Positions 1-8,080 of a DNA stretch of 64,000 nucleotides are shown in pieces; within the stretch, counting starts at the first letter, position 1; each line of letters opens with the position of its first letter. The notes under the pieces are model-generated. The model had not been told where the DNA came from and did no database searches. It saw only the letters and a list, made by a program, of their open reading frames with translations. The DNA is from Thermostichus vulcanus str. 'Rupite' (lineage in GTDB: Bacteria > Cyanobacteriota > Cyanobacteriia > Thermostichales > Thermostichaceae): assembly GCF_022848905.1 (NCBI RefSeq), contig NZ_JAFIRA010000008.1, positions 1-64,000 on the forward strand. The letters run 5' to 3'. A program made the translations under genes and the position numbers.

Positions 1-1
1 C

Positions 2-232
2 AGCGTTCACGGTTTTGAGTGGTATCTAAGCTTAGAACGCTGGCTCCCCCTTCATCTCTTCAATCTCCAAAACTACCGCACAGCAAGGCACCCAGCTATC
101 TGTAAGCAGCTTTTGTCAGTCAATCAGGGTTACGAGTATCAGTTCGGCACCCTCCGCGGTCGAGAAGGGATCCACTGGTGGAGCACCCAAACCGCTCTGA
201 ATCGGTTACGGCGATGCCTGCTGAAGAGCTGA
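2..232 (+). CDS. C-terminal end of an unidentified protein (cut by window edge)
   Basis: An open frame enters from the window edge and ends at TGA 230-232, giving about 76 residues that finish in HWWSTQTALNRLRR and a short basic tail. The stretch is rich in Trp, Leu and Arg and carries no motif I recognise. It converges on the metallophosphoesterase gene, whose stop lies at 280. One GGGATCC motif falls inside it, as in the surrounding native genes. Only the C-terminus is visible, so no function is assigned, and an out-of-frame chance ORF cannot be excluded. Confidence 0.4.
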   Translation, partial: SVHGFEWYLSLERWLPLHLFNLQNYRTARHPAICKQLLSVNQGYEYQFGTLRGREGIHWWSTQTALNRLRRCLLKS

Positions 233-279
233 GGGGTGCTGAGGGGTAATGCTAGATGACTCCCGAGATGGGCCATGCT

Positions 280-2298
280 CTAGCCCTTCCACAGCTCATC
301 ATTCCAGTATCTAAAGGGCCGTTCCGCCCGCACTTCGAAAGGGATCCGCTCCACAAATTCTCGCCCATAGCGATCCTTCACCGTCACGCTGGCCACATGG
401 GATCCCATGGGTAAGTCGGAAGGCAAAGGCCACCGCCAGAGATGGGTAGAACTGTTGGCAATTCCCCAACTGGCAATCCCCTGAGGAGCCACCGGCCCAA
501 ATCGTGAGCCTTGCCAAATCTCGAACCCCTGTGCCCGGGGATCCCCAGACGTACTCTGGTAGGCATAGCGCCCAATGGTTAATTGCCGCGGCACCGAAAA
601 GGGATCCGCATACTCGGGGCCGGCAAGAATATCCTCTCCCTCTCCGGGCTGTGTGCGCGTCATCGCCTGGGGAGCACCGTTATCGATGCTGACAGACACC
701 TCCGTATTGCGTTCTCCGCTCCACACATTTGCCGTCAGATAAACCCCTTCCGCCAGCTCATCTGGGGTAAAGAGCTTGAGATCCTCTAGATCGTTCACGG
801 TTAGGGGTGGAATCTCTTCTGTCCCTGGCCCTCGATCGTCTTGCCATTTCCACAGGGTTTCAAACCAAGAGCGAAAGGCAGGGGTATTAAAAGATAGGGC
901 CATCTTCCGCTGCTGTGGCTGATTGGAGGCATAAAAATCCACCCGATAGTCCGCTTGGTCAAAGTGAATCATCAAGTAGCCCTGCGGGGTACCTCCACGG
1001 GTAAAAGCCATCGGGATCCCGTCGAAGCTAAAGTCCCCCTGCCACCAATTGCCGGAAGGGGCACCGCCGACAATATGGTCGAAAGGAAGGCGGGAAACCC
1101 CCACTTGCTCTTGCCAGCCCCGAAAGGATTCTCCAGTAGACAAAATTTCGTAGGTGTGGGTATGGCCGGACAGAGAGAGGGCAGGCCGACCTTCCAGGAG
1201 CTTGTACAACTCATTGGCATTATCGGTTTGGTGGCGCCCGCTATTGCTGTCGATGAAGGAGACCAGTGGAATGTGATGCATCACCACCACCAGGTTGTCT
1301 TGGGGCACGTATTCTAAGGTGTTTTCCAGCCAAGTCATTTGCTGTTCTGGAATCCGGCCATTGTAGGTGGGATCCGCATCGGCACGGGTACAGGCTTCTC
1401 GACCGCCGGAGCCAGCATCGGCTTCGCCACAGGGATAAACCACATTATCCAAAACCACGAAAAACACATCGCCAATCTGGAAACTGAAGTAGTTAGGCCC
1501 ATAAATGTATCGCCAACTATCGGCAGAATCTTCATCGGAGGTGGCATCGAAATCGTAGTCATGATTGCCATGGATGTAATACTGAGGCAAACCTACTGCC
1601 CCCATCACATTCATGAACCGAGGCAACAGGCTGAGATCATCTCCCATCACATCCCCAAGCAAAATCATGCACCTTGAGGAAGAGAGATCCTGAGCGAGGA
1701 GATCCTTAACAACTGTATCCCGGACATAGCCTATTTCAGTATTGGAGTAGGGCTGTGTATCTCCCATCACTACACAAGAAAAGGAGTTTGATTCCTCGCT
1801 GCGAGTTAAGGGAAAATCAATGGAGTCTGGCAACGGCCCGGTTGGGGCTATCCCGCCATAGCGAAGTTGTGTGGGTGTCCCCTCTGGCTTGTGAATATAG
1901 GAAAACTGCGGCACATTATTCTCGTCAAGGGGTACTCTGTAGCCAGAAGGTTTGCTGACCATGACGGTCATGTTGTCGAAGACGGGCAGGCTGTAGGCTC
2001 CCTCCGAGTCTGTTAGGGTCACGTCACGCCCATTGGAGACGATGATTTCCGGGATCCCAGGCTCATCGGCTTGATGTTCGCCATCCTGGTTCAAATCCTC
2101 AAAAACAATCCCCGATACCGTCTCTCCAGCCGCTGAGACTTCTGCACTAGAGCTTGTACTAGAGTTGGCTATAGCTCCGTCAAAGGGAGCGCTAAACTTA
2201 ACCGACTCGCCTACAGATTGTGTATAAAAGAAAAAAGCTGCTATAAAAATGACAACAAGGCCTAATCTAAGGGTAATTTGTTTAACGTAGCGGTTCAT
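280..2298 (-). CDS. Secreted calcineurin-like metallophosphoesterase with an N-terminal B-type repeat domain
   Basis: A 672-residue protein. Residues 8-27 form a hydrophobic signal or anchor segment, so the enzyme should act outside the cytoplasm. Residues 62-120 (VFEDLNQDGEHQADEPGIP, then a DSEGAYSLP strand) look like the Cna-B/SdrD-type or calcineurin-N domain often placed before such phosphoesterases. The catalytic core then shows the dinuclear-metal signature in order: GDTQ (179-182), GDVMGD (215-220), GNHDYD (244-249), HH (341-342) and SGHTHT (377-382). About 290 further residues follow, with a C-terminal beta-rich part. All metal-binding motifs look intact, so an active phosphomono- or diesterase is likely; the substrate is unknown. 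The ATG start reads directly into the signal sequence. The gene is transcribed away from the M48-like gene. Confidence 0.85.
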   Translation of the reverse strand: MNRYVKQITLRLGLVVIFIAAFFFYTQSVGESVKFSAPFDGAIANSSTSSSAEVSAAGETVSGIVFEDLNQDGEHQADEPGIPEIIVSNGRDVTLTDSEGAYSLPVFDNMTVMVSKPSGYRVPLDENNVPQFSYIHKPEGTPTQLRYGGIAPTGPLPDSIDFPLTRSEESNSFSCVVMGDTQPYSNTEIGYVRDTVVKDLLAQDLSSSRCMILLGDVMGDDLSLLPRFMNVMGAVGLPQYYIHGNHDYDFDATSDEDSADSWRYIYGPNYFSFQIGDVFFVVLDNVVYPCGEADAGSGGREACTRADADPTYNGRIPEQQMTWLENTLEYVPQDNLVVVMHHIPLVSFIDSNSGRHQTDNANELYKLLEGRPALSLSGHTHTYEILSTGESFRGWQEQVGVSRLPFDHIVGGAPSGNWWQGDFSFDGIPMAFTRGGTPQGYLMIHFDQADYRVDFYASNQPQQRKMALSFNTPAFRSWFETLWKWQDDRGPGTEEIPPLTVNDLEDLKLFTPDELAEGVYLTANVWSGERNTEVSVSIDNGAPQAMTRTQPGEGEDILAGPEYADPFSVPRQLTIGRYAYQSTSGDPRAQGFEIWQGSRFGPVAPQGIASWGIANSSTHLWRWPLPSDLPMGSHVASVTVKDRYGREFVERIPFEVRAERPFRYWNDELWKG

Positions 2299-2689
2299 TG
2301 TTGTGCTCTTCTTGTTTTCGGCTTTGTGTGGGAACCATAATTCTGACCAAGAAAAAGTGGGATGCCAACCAAGATGAGTTTAAGGTTTGGGCATGACTCG
2401 GTTAAGCCGTTTTCTCGGAATCTTTGCAGAGATTTGCTTGGGTTTTGGTTACTTGACTGAGTTGACTTGGACAAGTGCATCTTTTCTGTTGGCTGCCATC
2501 GGGTAGAGGGGTATTGCCATCGAGGTGGATAGACAGATTTCACCTTTTGTTTCATCTGGAACTCCGAACAGGCTACCTTGCCCAGATTCGCTGATCCCTC
2601 AACTACCCTCTTCGGGGGGATAAGGCCTCTCTAGGTCGGATCCCTGGGTAAGCTGGGGTAACAGGCAGATCCGCGACAGGAGCAAGCTG
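2299..2689. other. 391-bp divergent intergenic region
   Basis: This gap separates the divergent metallophosphoesterase and M48-like genes and must hold both promoters, though I cannot pick clear -35/-10 pairs. It contains one plausible short ORF (2393-2506), described separately. A longer minus-strand frame (2295-2555) is low-complexity and has no recognisable content, so I do not call it. No RNA gene or riboswitch is evident. Confidence 0.4.
2393..2506 (+). CDS. Possible 37-residue hydrophobic small protein
   Basis: An ATG at 2393 is preceded by AAGG with a seven-base gap. It opens a 37-codon frame ending at TAG 2504-2506. The product begins MTRLSRFLGIFAEICLGFG and is hydrophobic enough to span a membrane once. 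It does not resemble the small photosystem or cytochrome subunits I know (PsaM, PsbX, Psb30, PetM, PetN). Support is only the ribosome site, the hydrophobic composition and a gene-free location, so this could easily be chance. Confidence 0.2.
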   Translation: MTRLSRFLGIFAEICLGFGYLTELTWTSASFLLAAIG

Positions 2690-4909
2690 ATGATCTCCGA
2701 TGCCGTCCAGGCAGGCAAAGAAGCACTGCGGCAGGGCCGTTTTCAAGAAGCTATTCAACTTTTTGAAGACTACTTGGCCCAAGGGATCCCGGCAGCTCCA
2801 CCCAACAGCGAAACCCTTGAAGCCAAAATGAACCTGGTGCGGGCCTACCATCAATCGGGCCAGATACGAAAAGCGCGGACCCTCTGCCTTGAACTGCTGC
2901 AACACCCCAACCCACAGGTGCAAAGTTGGGCCCAAAAAATCCTTCTCCGTCTGCCTGTCGTCGCAGAAAAGGACTCCGAACCTTTCCCCCCGGCCCAAAA
3001 GCGTTCTGCTTCCTCTATTCCCGTAGAGCCAGCCCCTAACCCTAAGACTAAACCCGACTTAGGAGCCCCATCCGCTCGTCAACGGGCCATTCAACTGGGC
3101 ATGAAGCTCCCCTTACCGGATCGGGCCGGTTCTTTGCGCTGGGCCAAATGGGGATCCCTGCTGCTGGCCGCGGCGCTGTTGTGGTGGGTTTGTTTTGCGC
3201 TGGTGGGCGGACAACTGGATTTCAGTCGATTGGGCTTTCCGCGCCAACTGTCTTGGTTGCGGGGGGTGCTGCCCTGGCTGCGCAATGGGTTGCGCTGGCT
3301 GGTGGCCGGTAGCTTAGCGATCAACGTTGGCGTGGGCCTTTTGTTCTTTGCCCCCTGGCTGATGGATCAACTGCACCAACGGCTGCACAAATTGCGTTGG
3401 GCCAGCCTCAGTGAAATCGAGCGCCATAGCCCCGAAACCGCCCGCCTCCTGCAACGCATCTGCGCCCAGAAGCAACTGAAACAGCCTCGCTTGGGGGTGA
3501 TCCCGGATGCTGGCCCCCTGGCATTTGTCTATGGCACTTTTTCGGATGGCTGCCGGATTGTGGTCACGAAAGGACTGTTGGAGCAACTCACTGAGGATGA
3601 AATTGCAGCGGTCTATGCTCAAGCCTTGGGGCGGATTGTGAATGGGGATGCCCTGGTGATGACCCTGCTGGGATCCCCGGTTCAACTGATTTACCTAGCT
3701 TTGGAGCAGGTGAGCAAACTGGGGGAAGGGCGGGGCCAGAGTCGGCGCAAAGACTTAATCGGTCATGTGGCTCCGTTCATTTACTTGCTCTACACGGTTT
3801 TGTCCTATCCTTTGTTTTTTCTGTCTCGCCTTGGCACTTATCATGCCGATCACTTTGCAGTGGAAGTGACGGGCAATCCCAATGGGTTGATCAGCGCCCT
3901 GATCAAAAGTGCTGATGGCCTGCAAGAGGCCCACAAAAACGACAAACGGCCTGCTTCTTTGCTGCACTGTACTCGCCTGTTTGCTCTGCTGGATTTCAAA
4001 ACCACAACCGCTGCCGGAGCGGCAAATCGGGTTTTACAGAATCCGGAAGATCCACTGATGCAGCCAGAGCAAGTGGGACAAATCTTTCTCTGGGATCAGT
4101 ACAATCCCTGGGCCCGTTGGATGCAGGCCAATTCCAGCCATCCCTTGATGGGGCACCGTTTCAAGGTTTTGGCAGGATATGGAGAACGGTTGCGGCTGCC
4201 AATGGAGCTGGGGCTGGGATCCCAAGCTGGACAAAAGCTGGATGCAGCTCGCCTTAAGGGTCAGTTTGGGTGGGATCTGGCCATTTATGCTGCTGAGGTG
4301 GTCGGGATCCTGATCGGTTGGCTGGTGGGGTTGATCCTCTATCTGACGCTGCAAAATCGTCTGGATCCCAAGGTGATCTTGGCGGCGGTGGTGGTGGGTT
4401 ACGGGGTAGGGTTGTGGGCTAAGGCCGGCTTGATGTACCGGCGCACCCCCCAAGCCCGATTGACAGATGTCCTGAGTTTGGTTGCGGATCCCTACGCGGA
4501 TCCCCGCCGGGGTCAGTGGGTGGAGTTGGAAGGAGAACTGGTGGGGCTGGGGCGTTCTGGCTATCAATTGGGGGCGGAACTGAAGCTACAGGACTCTACG
4601 GGGTTGATCCCGGTACGCTTTACCTCCCCTTTCGGGCCAGTAGGCAATGTGTTTTCCCGTCTGAAACGCATTCGGGCACTCATGGGCAAGCGGGTCAAAC
4701 TGGTGGGCTGGTTTCGCCGCGGCAACACCGCTTGGTTGGATCTGGCCTATATACAGGTGGGATCCGAAAGGATTCACAGTCGCCCGCGCCTGTGGCTAAT
4801 CCTGTTTGGGGCGGGTGTGGTCTTGGTAGGCATCTGGGGGGCCTTTTATTTCCCCAATCTGGCGTTCTACTTGCGGCAGCAGGGGCGACCTGTGTTTTGG
4901 TTTGGTTGA
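2690..4909 (+). CDS. TPR / M48-like membrane protein with a degenerate zinc-protease site
   Basis: A 739-residue protein. Residues 1-90 form a TPR-like helical region (GRFQEAIQLFEDYLAQ); a Pro-rich linker follows, then two membrane segments around 150-230. Residues 240-510 align by eye with the M48 (HtpX/Ste24) fold: VTKGLLEQLTEDEIAAVYAQALGRIVNGD stands where active members have an HExxH helix, and LGTYHADHFAVEVTG stands where they have the ExxAD third-ligand motif. The two His and the Glu of HExxH are Gln311, Arg315 and Ala312 here, and the third-ligand Glu is Thr383, so zinc proteolysis is very unlikely. Two more membrane segments, an OB-fold-like domain (about 605-690: WVELEGELVG...RVKLVGWFRR) and a final membrane helix follow. 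The family assignment is knowledge-based; the pseudoenzyme status is read from the sequence. A GGAGC-type ribosome site precedes the ATG. Confidence 0.75.
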   Translation: MISDAVQAGKEALRQGRFQEAIQLFEDYLAQGIPAAPPNSETLEAKMNLVRAYHQSGQIRKARTLCLELLQHPNPQVQSWAQKILLRLPVVAEKDSEPFPPAQKRSASSIPVEPAPNPKTKPDLGAPSARQRAIQLGMKLPLPDRAGSLRWAKWGSLLLAAALLWWVCFALVGGQLDFSRLGFPRQLSWLRGVLPWLRNGLRWLVAGSLAINVGVGLLFFAPWLMDQLHQRLHKLRWASLSEIERHSPETARLLQRICAQKQLKQPRLGVIPDAGPLAFVYGTFSDGCRIVVTKGLLEQLTEDEIAAVYAQALGRIVNGDALVMTLLGSPVQLIYLALEQVSKLGEGRGQSRRKDLIGHVAPFIYLLYTVLSYPLFFLSRLGTYHADHFAVEVTGNPNGLISALIKSADGLQEAHKNDKRPASLLHCTRLFALLDFKTTTAAGAANRVLQNPEDPLMQPEQVGQIFLWDQYNPWARWMQANSSHPLMGHRFKVLAGYGERLRLPMELGLGSQAGQKLDAARLKGQFGWDLAIYAAEVVGILIGWLVGLILYLTLQNRLDPKVILAAVVVGYGVGLWAKAGLMYRRTPQARLTDVLSLVADPYADPRRGQWVELEGELVGLGRSGYQLGAELKLQDSTGLIPVRFTSPFGPVGNVFSRLKRIRALMGKRVKLVGWFRRGNTAWLDLAYIQVGSERIHSRPRLWLILFGAGVVLVGIWGAFYFPNLAFYLRQQGRPVFWFG

Positions 4910-4915
4910 AGGGAT

Positions 4916-6733
4916 TCAGCGGCGGGAGGTGGTAAGCTGAGCTTTCCGTAGGCGCACCGACTTGGGGGTGATCTCTACTAACTCATCCTCACTGATGTAC
5001 TCGAGGGCCCGCTCCAGATTCATATCCACGGGGGCCTGCAAATGCACCAGTTCTTCTCCCCCCGCCGCGCGGTGGTTGGTCAACTGCTTGGTTTTGCAGA
5101 CGTTCAACTCCAGATCCTGCGGGCGATTGTGTTCTCCCACCACCATGCCTTTGTAGACACGGGTTCCCGGTGAGATGAAAAACACCCCCCGATCCTCAGC
5201 ATTTTTGAGGGAGTAGCTGGTGGCGACCCCTTCTTCAAACGCAATCAGCACCCCATTGCGGCGCATCTCCATTTCGGCAGTCATGGGGCGGTACTCCAAA
5301 AAGCTGTGGCTCATGATCCCTTCCCCACGGGTCATGCGGATGAACTCACCCCGGAAGCCGATCAACCCCCGTGCCGGAATGACAAATTCCAGTTGCGCCC
5401 GCCCATCGGAGCCAACCATCATGTTCTGCATTTCCCCCCGCCGTTGCCCCAACCGTTCGATACAGGATCCCATCGCTGACTCCGGCACATCCAGCACCAA
5501 GCACTCGTAGGGTTCGTAGGGTTGGCCGTTCACTTCCCGGAAAATTACCCGTGGCTGCCCCACCTGGAACTCATAGCCTTCCCGCCGCATGGTTTCTAGC
5601 AAAATGCCCAAGTGCAGTTCCCCCCGACCCGACACCAAGAAGCGATCCGGGGAGTCGGTTTCTTCCACCCGCAGGGCAACGTTGGTTTCCAATTCCCGCA
5701 TCAGCCGCTCCCGCAGTTGCCGGGAGGTGACAAAGGTGCCTTCCTGGCCAGCAAAGGGGGAATCGTTCACGCAGAGCACCATCTGCAAGGTGGGCTCATC
5801 TACCTTAATCAGGGGTAAGGCTTGTGGATTATCCGGGCTAGTCAGGGTATGACCAATGTTGGCCTCCGCAAATCCAGCCACTGCGACAATGTGCCCAACT
5901 GTAGCTTCGGTCAGTTCGATCCGCTGCAACCCCTGAAAGCCAAACAGCTTGGTGACCTTGTTTTTGACGATCTTGCCCTCTTCTTTCACTAGGGCCAGTT
6001 GCTCCCCGAGACGGATGGTGCCGTTGTGGATCTTGCCAATCACGATCCGACCCAGATACTCCGAGTACTCCAGGGTGGTGACTTGCAACTGTAGCGGCTT
6101 GCTGGCATCGCCAATCGGTGGAGGGACATGCTTCAGGATCCCGTCAAAAAGGGGCTGCATATCCAGGGATCCGCTGTAGTTCCCTGCCAGAAAATCGTTT
6201 AGATCGGCCTCTTCGAGGGCAAAGCCCTGTAGCCCAGAGGCAAACAGATAGGGGAAGTCACACTGGTCTTCGTCTGCGCCCAGCTCCAAAAATAGATCTA
6301 GCACCTTGTCAATCGCTTTGTAGGGTTCGGCGCGGGGACGGTCGATCTTGTTCACCACCACAATGGGGCGCAACCCTTTTTCCAGGGCCTTACGGAGTAC
6401 AAACCGGGTTTGCGGCATCGGGCCTTCGTTGGCATCCACAATCAGTAGACACCCCTCCACCATGCCCAGCACCCGTTCCACCTCGCCACCAAAATCAGCG
6501 TGGCCGGGCGTATCGACAATATTGATGAGGGTTTCACCGTAGCGAACTGCCGTATTTTTGGAAAGGATGGTGATGCCCCGTTCCCGCTCCAGGGTATTGG
6601 AGTCCATCACACAGGTGGGAACTTCCTCCCCCTCCCGAAAGGTGCCCGCTTGCCGCAACAGCGCGTCCACGAGGGTGGTTTTGCCATGATCAACGTGGGC
6701 AATGATGGCGACATTACGGATGGGGAGTGACAT
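4916..6733 (-). CDS. typA: Translational GTPase TypA/BipA
   Basis: Ribosome-associated GTPase of the EF-G-like family, involved in 50S assembly and stress adaptation. I chose the internal ATG at 6733 because [20 protein letters not shown] is the family's normal N-terminus; the frame can extend 17 residues upstream (to 6784), but those are not family-like. The product is then 605 residues, the usual length. The G motifs are all present: AHVDHGKT (12-19), [16 protein letters not shown] (about 74-84), NKID (about 128-131) and SGLQG. These are followed by the beta-barrel, two alpha/beta domains and the TypA-specific C-terminus ([23 protein letters not shown], and [10 protein letters not shown] near the end). 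It lies tail-to-tail with the M48-like gene, six bases apart. Confidence 0.96.
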   Translation of the reverse strand: MSLPIRNVAIIAHVDHGKTTLVDALLRQAGTFREGEEVPTCVMDSNTLERERGITILSKNTAVRYGETLINIVDTPGHADFGGEVERVLGMVEGCLLIVDANEGPMPQTRFVLRKALEKGLRPIVVVNKIDRPRAEPYKAIDKVLDLFLELGADEDQCDFPYLFASGLQGFALEEADLNDFLAGNYSGSLDMQPLFDGILKHVPPPIGDASKPLQLQVTTLEYSEYLGRIVIGKIHNGTIRLGEQLALVKEEGKIVKNKVTKLFGFQGLQRIELTEATVGHIVAVAGFAEANIGHTLTSPDNPQALPLIKVDEPTLQMVLCVNDSPFAGQEGTFVTSRQLRERLMRELETNVALRVEETDSPDRFLVSGRGELHLGILLETMRREGYEFQVGQPRVIFREVNGQPYEPYECLVLDVPESAMGSCIERLGQRRGEMQNMMVGSDGRAQLEFVIPARGLIGFRGEFIRMTRGEGIMSHSFLEYRPMTAEMEMRRNGVLIAFEEGVATSYSLKNAEDRGVFFISPGTRVYKGMVVGEHNRPQDLELNVCKTKQLTNHRAAGGEELVHLQAPVDMNLERALEYISEDELVEITPKSVRLRKAQLTTSRR

Positions 6734-6852
6734 AAAAATAAGCCAAAAGAGATATGGCCTTTCTGGCTGGGTTGCCGCAGGCATTTCTTTACAACTTTAA
6801 CGCAAAGGAGCGTTACATTGGTAAACACTCTTAGCTTTGTGCTCAGCACTCC

Positions 6853-7333
6853 TCACCGGATGGTCTCAGCTGTCTCTTCCGGCAAAAGCCCTAGCTTGCG
6901 CCGCAGTTGATTCAAGGTCAGTCGGCTTGCTTCTTGCTGTAAGCCTTGTTGTAAGTCCTCTTGCAGGCCCTCCTCTCTGGAAGCTGGTCTGGTACACCCG
7001 TTCCGACCGGGTTTTTCGCAGGTAAATTACGAGCTGCCGCAGCTGCTGGTCGGGGTAGCGGCGGTAGAGGCGCAGACAGTAATCGGCCATGCGAAAAGGC
7101 AGCTCAGGGTCGGGGTCGGTTTGGAACTCCAGGTGCAGGATCAGGTTTTCGGCCCTCAGGAGCATGAGGGAATCGGCTCAGATGGGCTTGCTGGAAAGTT
7201 CCGTCGGCTGCAGCTGAACCCAGGGAACAGGGGATCCCAGCAACCACTCGGCAAAAGTATCGGGAAACAGCTCCACCAGGTACTTGCAGACGTTATCGTC
7301 CTCCGGACGACCCGTAGGGTCATCGTAGGCCAC
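6853..7333 (-). pseudogene. Decayed Rpn/PD-(D/E)XK nuclease (transposase-like) gene
   Basis: Reading from a GTG at 7333 with a strong GGGGGA ribosome site gives VAYDDPTGRPEDDNVCKYL, LFPDTFAEWLLGSPVPWV, QPTELSSKPI, then an in-frame TGA at 7178-7180, then ADSLMLLRAENLILHLEF, TDPDPELPFRMADYCLRLYRRYP and VIYLRKTRSERVYQTSF. This is the N-terminal half of the cyanobacterial Rpn-type nuclease family, in which the position of the stop is normally Arg; a single CGA-to-TGA change explains it. After YQTSF the middle of the protein is missing and the frame changes. The typical C-terminal coiled tail (EEGLQEDLQQGLQQE, LTLNQLRRKLG, PEETAETIR) is readable in another frame, ending at TGA 6853-6855. The gene therefore has a nonsense mutation, an internal deletion and a frameshift. 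Confidence 0.8.
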
Positions 7334-7410
7334 ACTCCCCCTTTAATCGGTAAAGAGGCAGTCCAACGAGCCCATTCCCTTCAACAGCCATTCTGTTGGG
7401 AGCATTAGGA

Positions 7411-7779
7411 TCAACCGTAGTAGCCTTGGTTGATGCGGTTTTCCAGTTGGTTGGCCCCCTCCTGATACTCACCGATGACAAAGTTCTCGGCATTAGCTTT
7501 GATCAAGGCTTTTTGTTCCTCTGTCAGGCCCGGGATCCGCAGCATATCCTCCAAGCTGTTGTAGGGAGCATTCTGCACCAAAGTGCGGGCCAAATTGGGG
7601 TAGAACCCAGGCAATTGGCGGTAGTTGCGCAAGATGGTGTTGTTCACATCAATCGGGGCATCCAGATGCTTCACAGCGGGAAGTTCCGCAGCATGAGCCA
7701 CACCCAGGATCCCCAAAGGGGCAAAACACAGACACACAATCAACAGGAAACGAACTAGGGCGGACAACAGGAAACGCAT
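7411..7779 (-). CDS. psbU: Photosystem II 12-kDa extrinsic protein PsbU
   Basis: Lumenal protein that caps the oxygen-evolving Mn4CaO5 cluster of PSII and stabilises chloride/calcium retention and heat tolerance. I start at ATG 7779 ([13 protein letters not shown]...), which has GGAG upstream and gives 122 residues. The frame extends 28 codons further, but only this start places the signal peptide at the N-terminus. The leader runs to about residue 30 (GVAHA/AELP), and the mature protein of about 92 residues has the helix-hairpin-helix-like core ([35 protein letters not shown]) and the typical ending NRINQGYYG. It is transcribed divergently from gcvP. Confidence 0.95.
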   Translation of the reverse strand: MRFLLSALVRFLLIVCLCFAPLGILGVAHAAELPAVKHLDAPIDVNNTILRNYRQLPGFYPNLARTLVQNAPYNSLEDMLRIPGLTEEQKALIKANAENFVIGEYQEGANQLENRINQGYYG

Positions 7780-8080
7780 AACACCACTTCTCCGAACAGG
7801 GTTCAAAACGCTCGTTTGATTGGGCGATACAGCTTTTCCAGCGATACTGACTACAGCCAACACAGACTCATCTCTTGCCTAGCAAGGATCCTGCTCAGCC
7901 TCAAGTCCTCTATGAAGTCGGGACCTGAAGTCGGGAAAAGCTGTAATATCTTCCAACCATTTAGTCTCTCATCCCCCCTACCCCGAATCGAGAGCCGAGG
8001 TGGGATCTCGATTCCTACAGAAACAATTTTTAACAACTATGATCAGGAGACAGTCTCTTTTTTGAGTCCAGCCTTGCACC
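7780..8080. promoter_or_regulatory. psbU-gcvP divergent promoter region
   Basis: A 301-bp gap lies between the divergent psbU and gcvP starts. It must contain both promoters and leader regions. I do not see a convincing consensus promoter, a glycine riboswitch core or an RNA gene here. The region directly upstream of gcvP is A/T-rich (GAAACAATTTTTAACAACTATGATCAGGAGAC), with AGGAG about 35 bases before the ATG, too far to be the ribosome site of the chosen start. Confidence 0.4.

Noticed and set aside
2295-2555. 86-codon minus-strand frame in the gap upstream of the metallophosphoesterase
   Set aside because: Low-complexity, basic sequence with no recognisable pattern, no ribosome site, and it overlaps the metallophosphoesterase start region.
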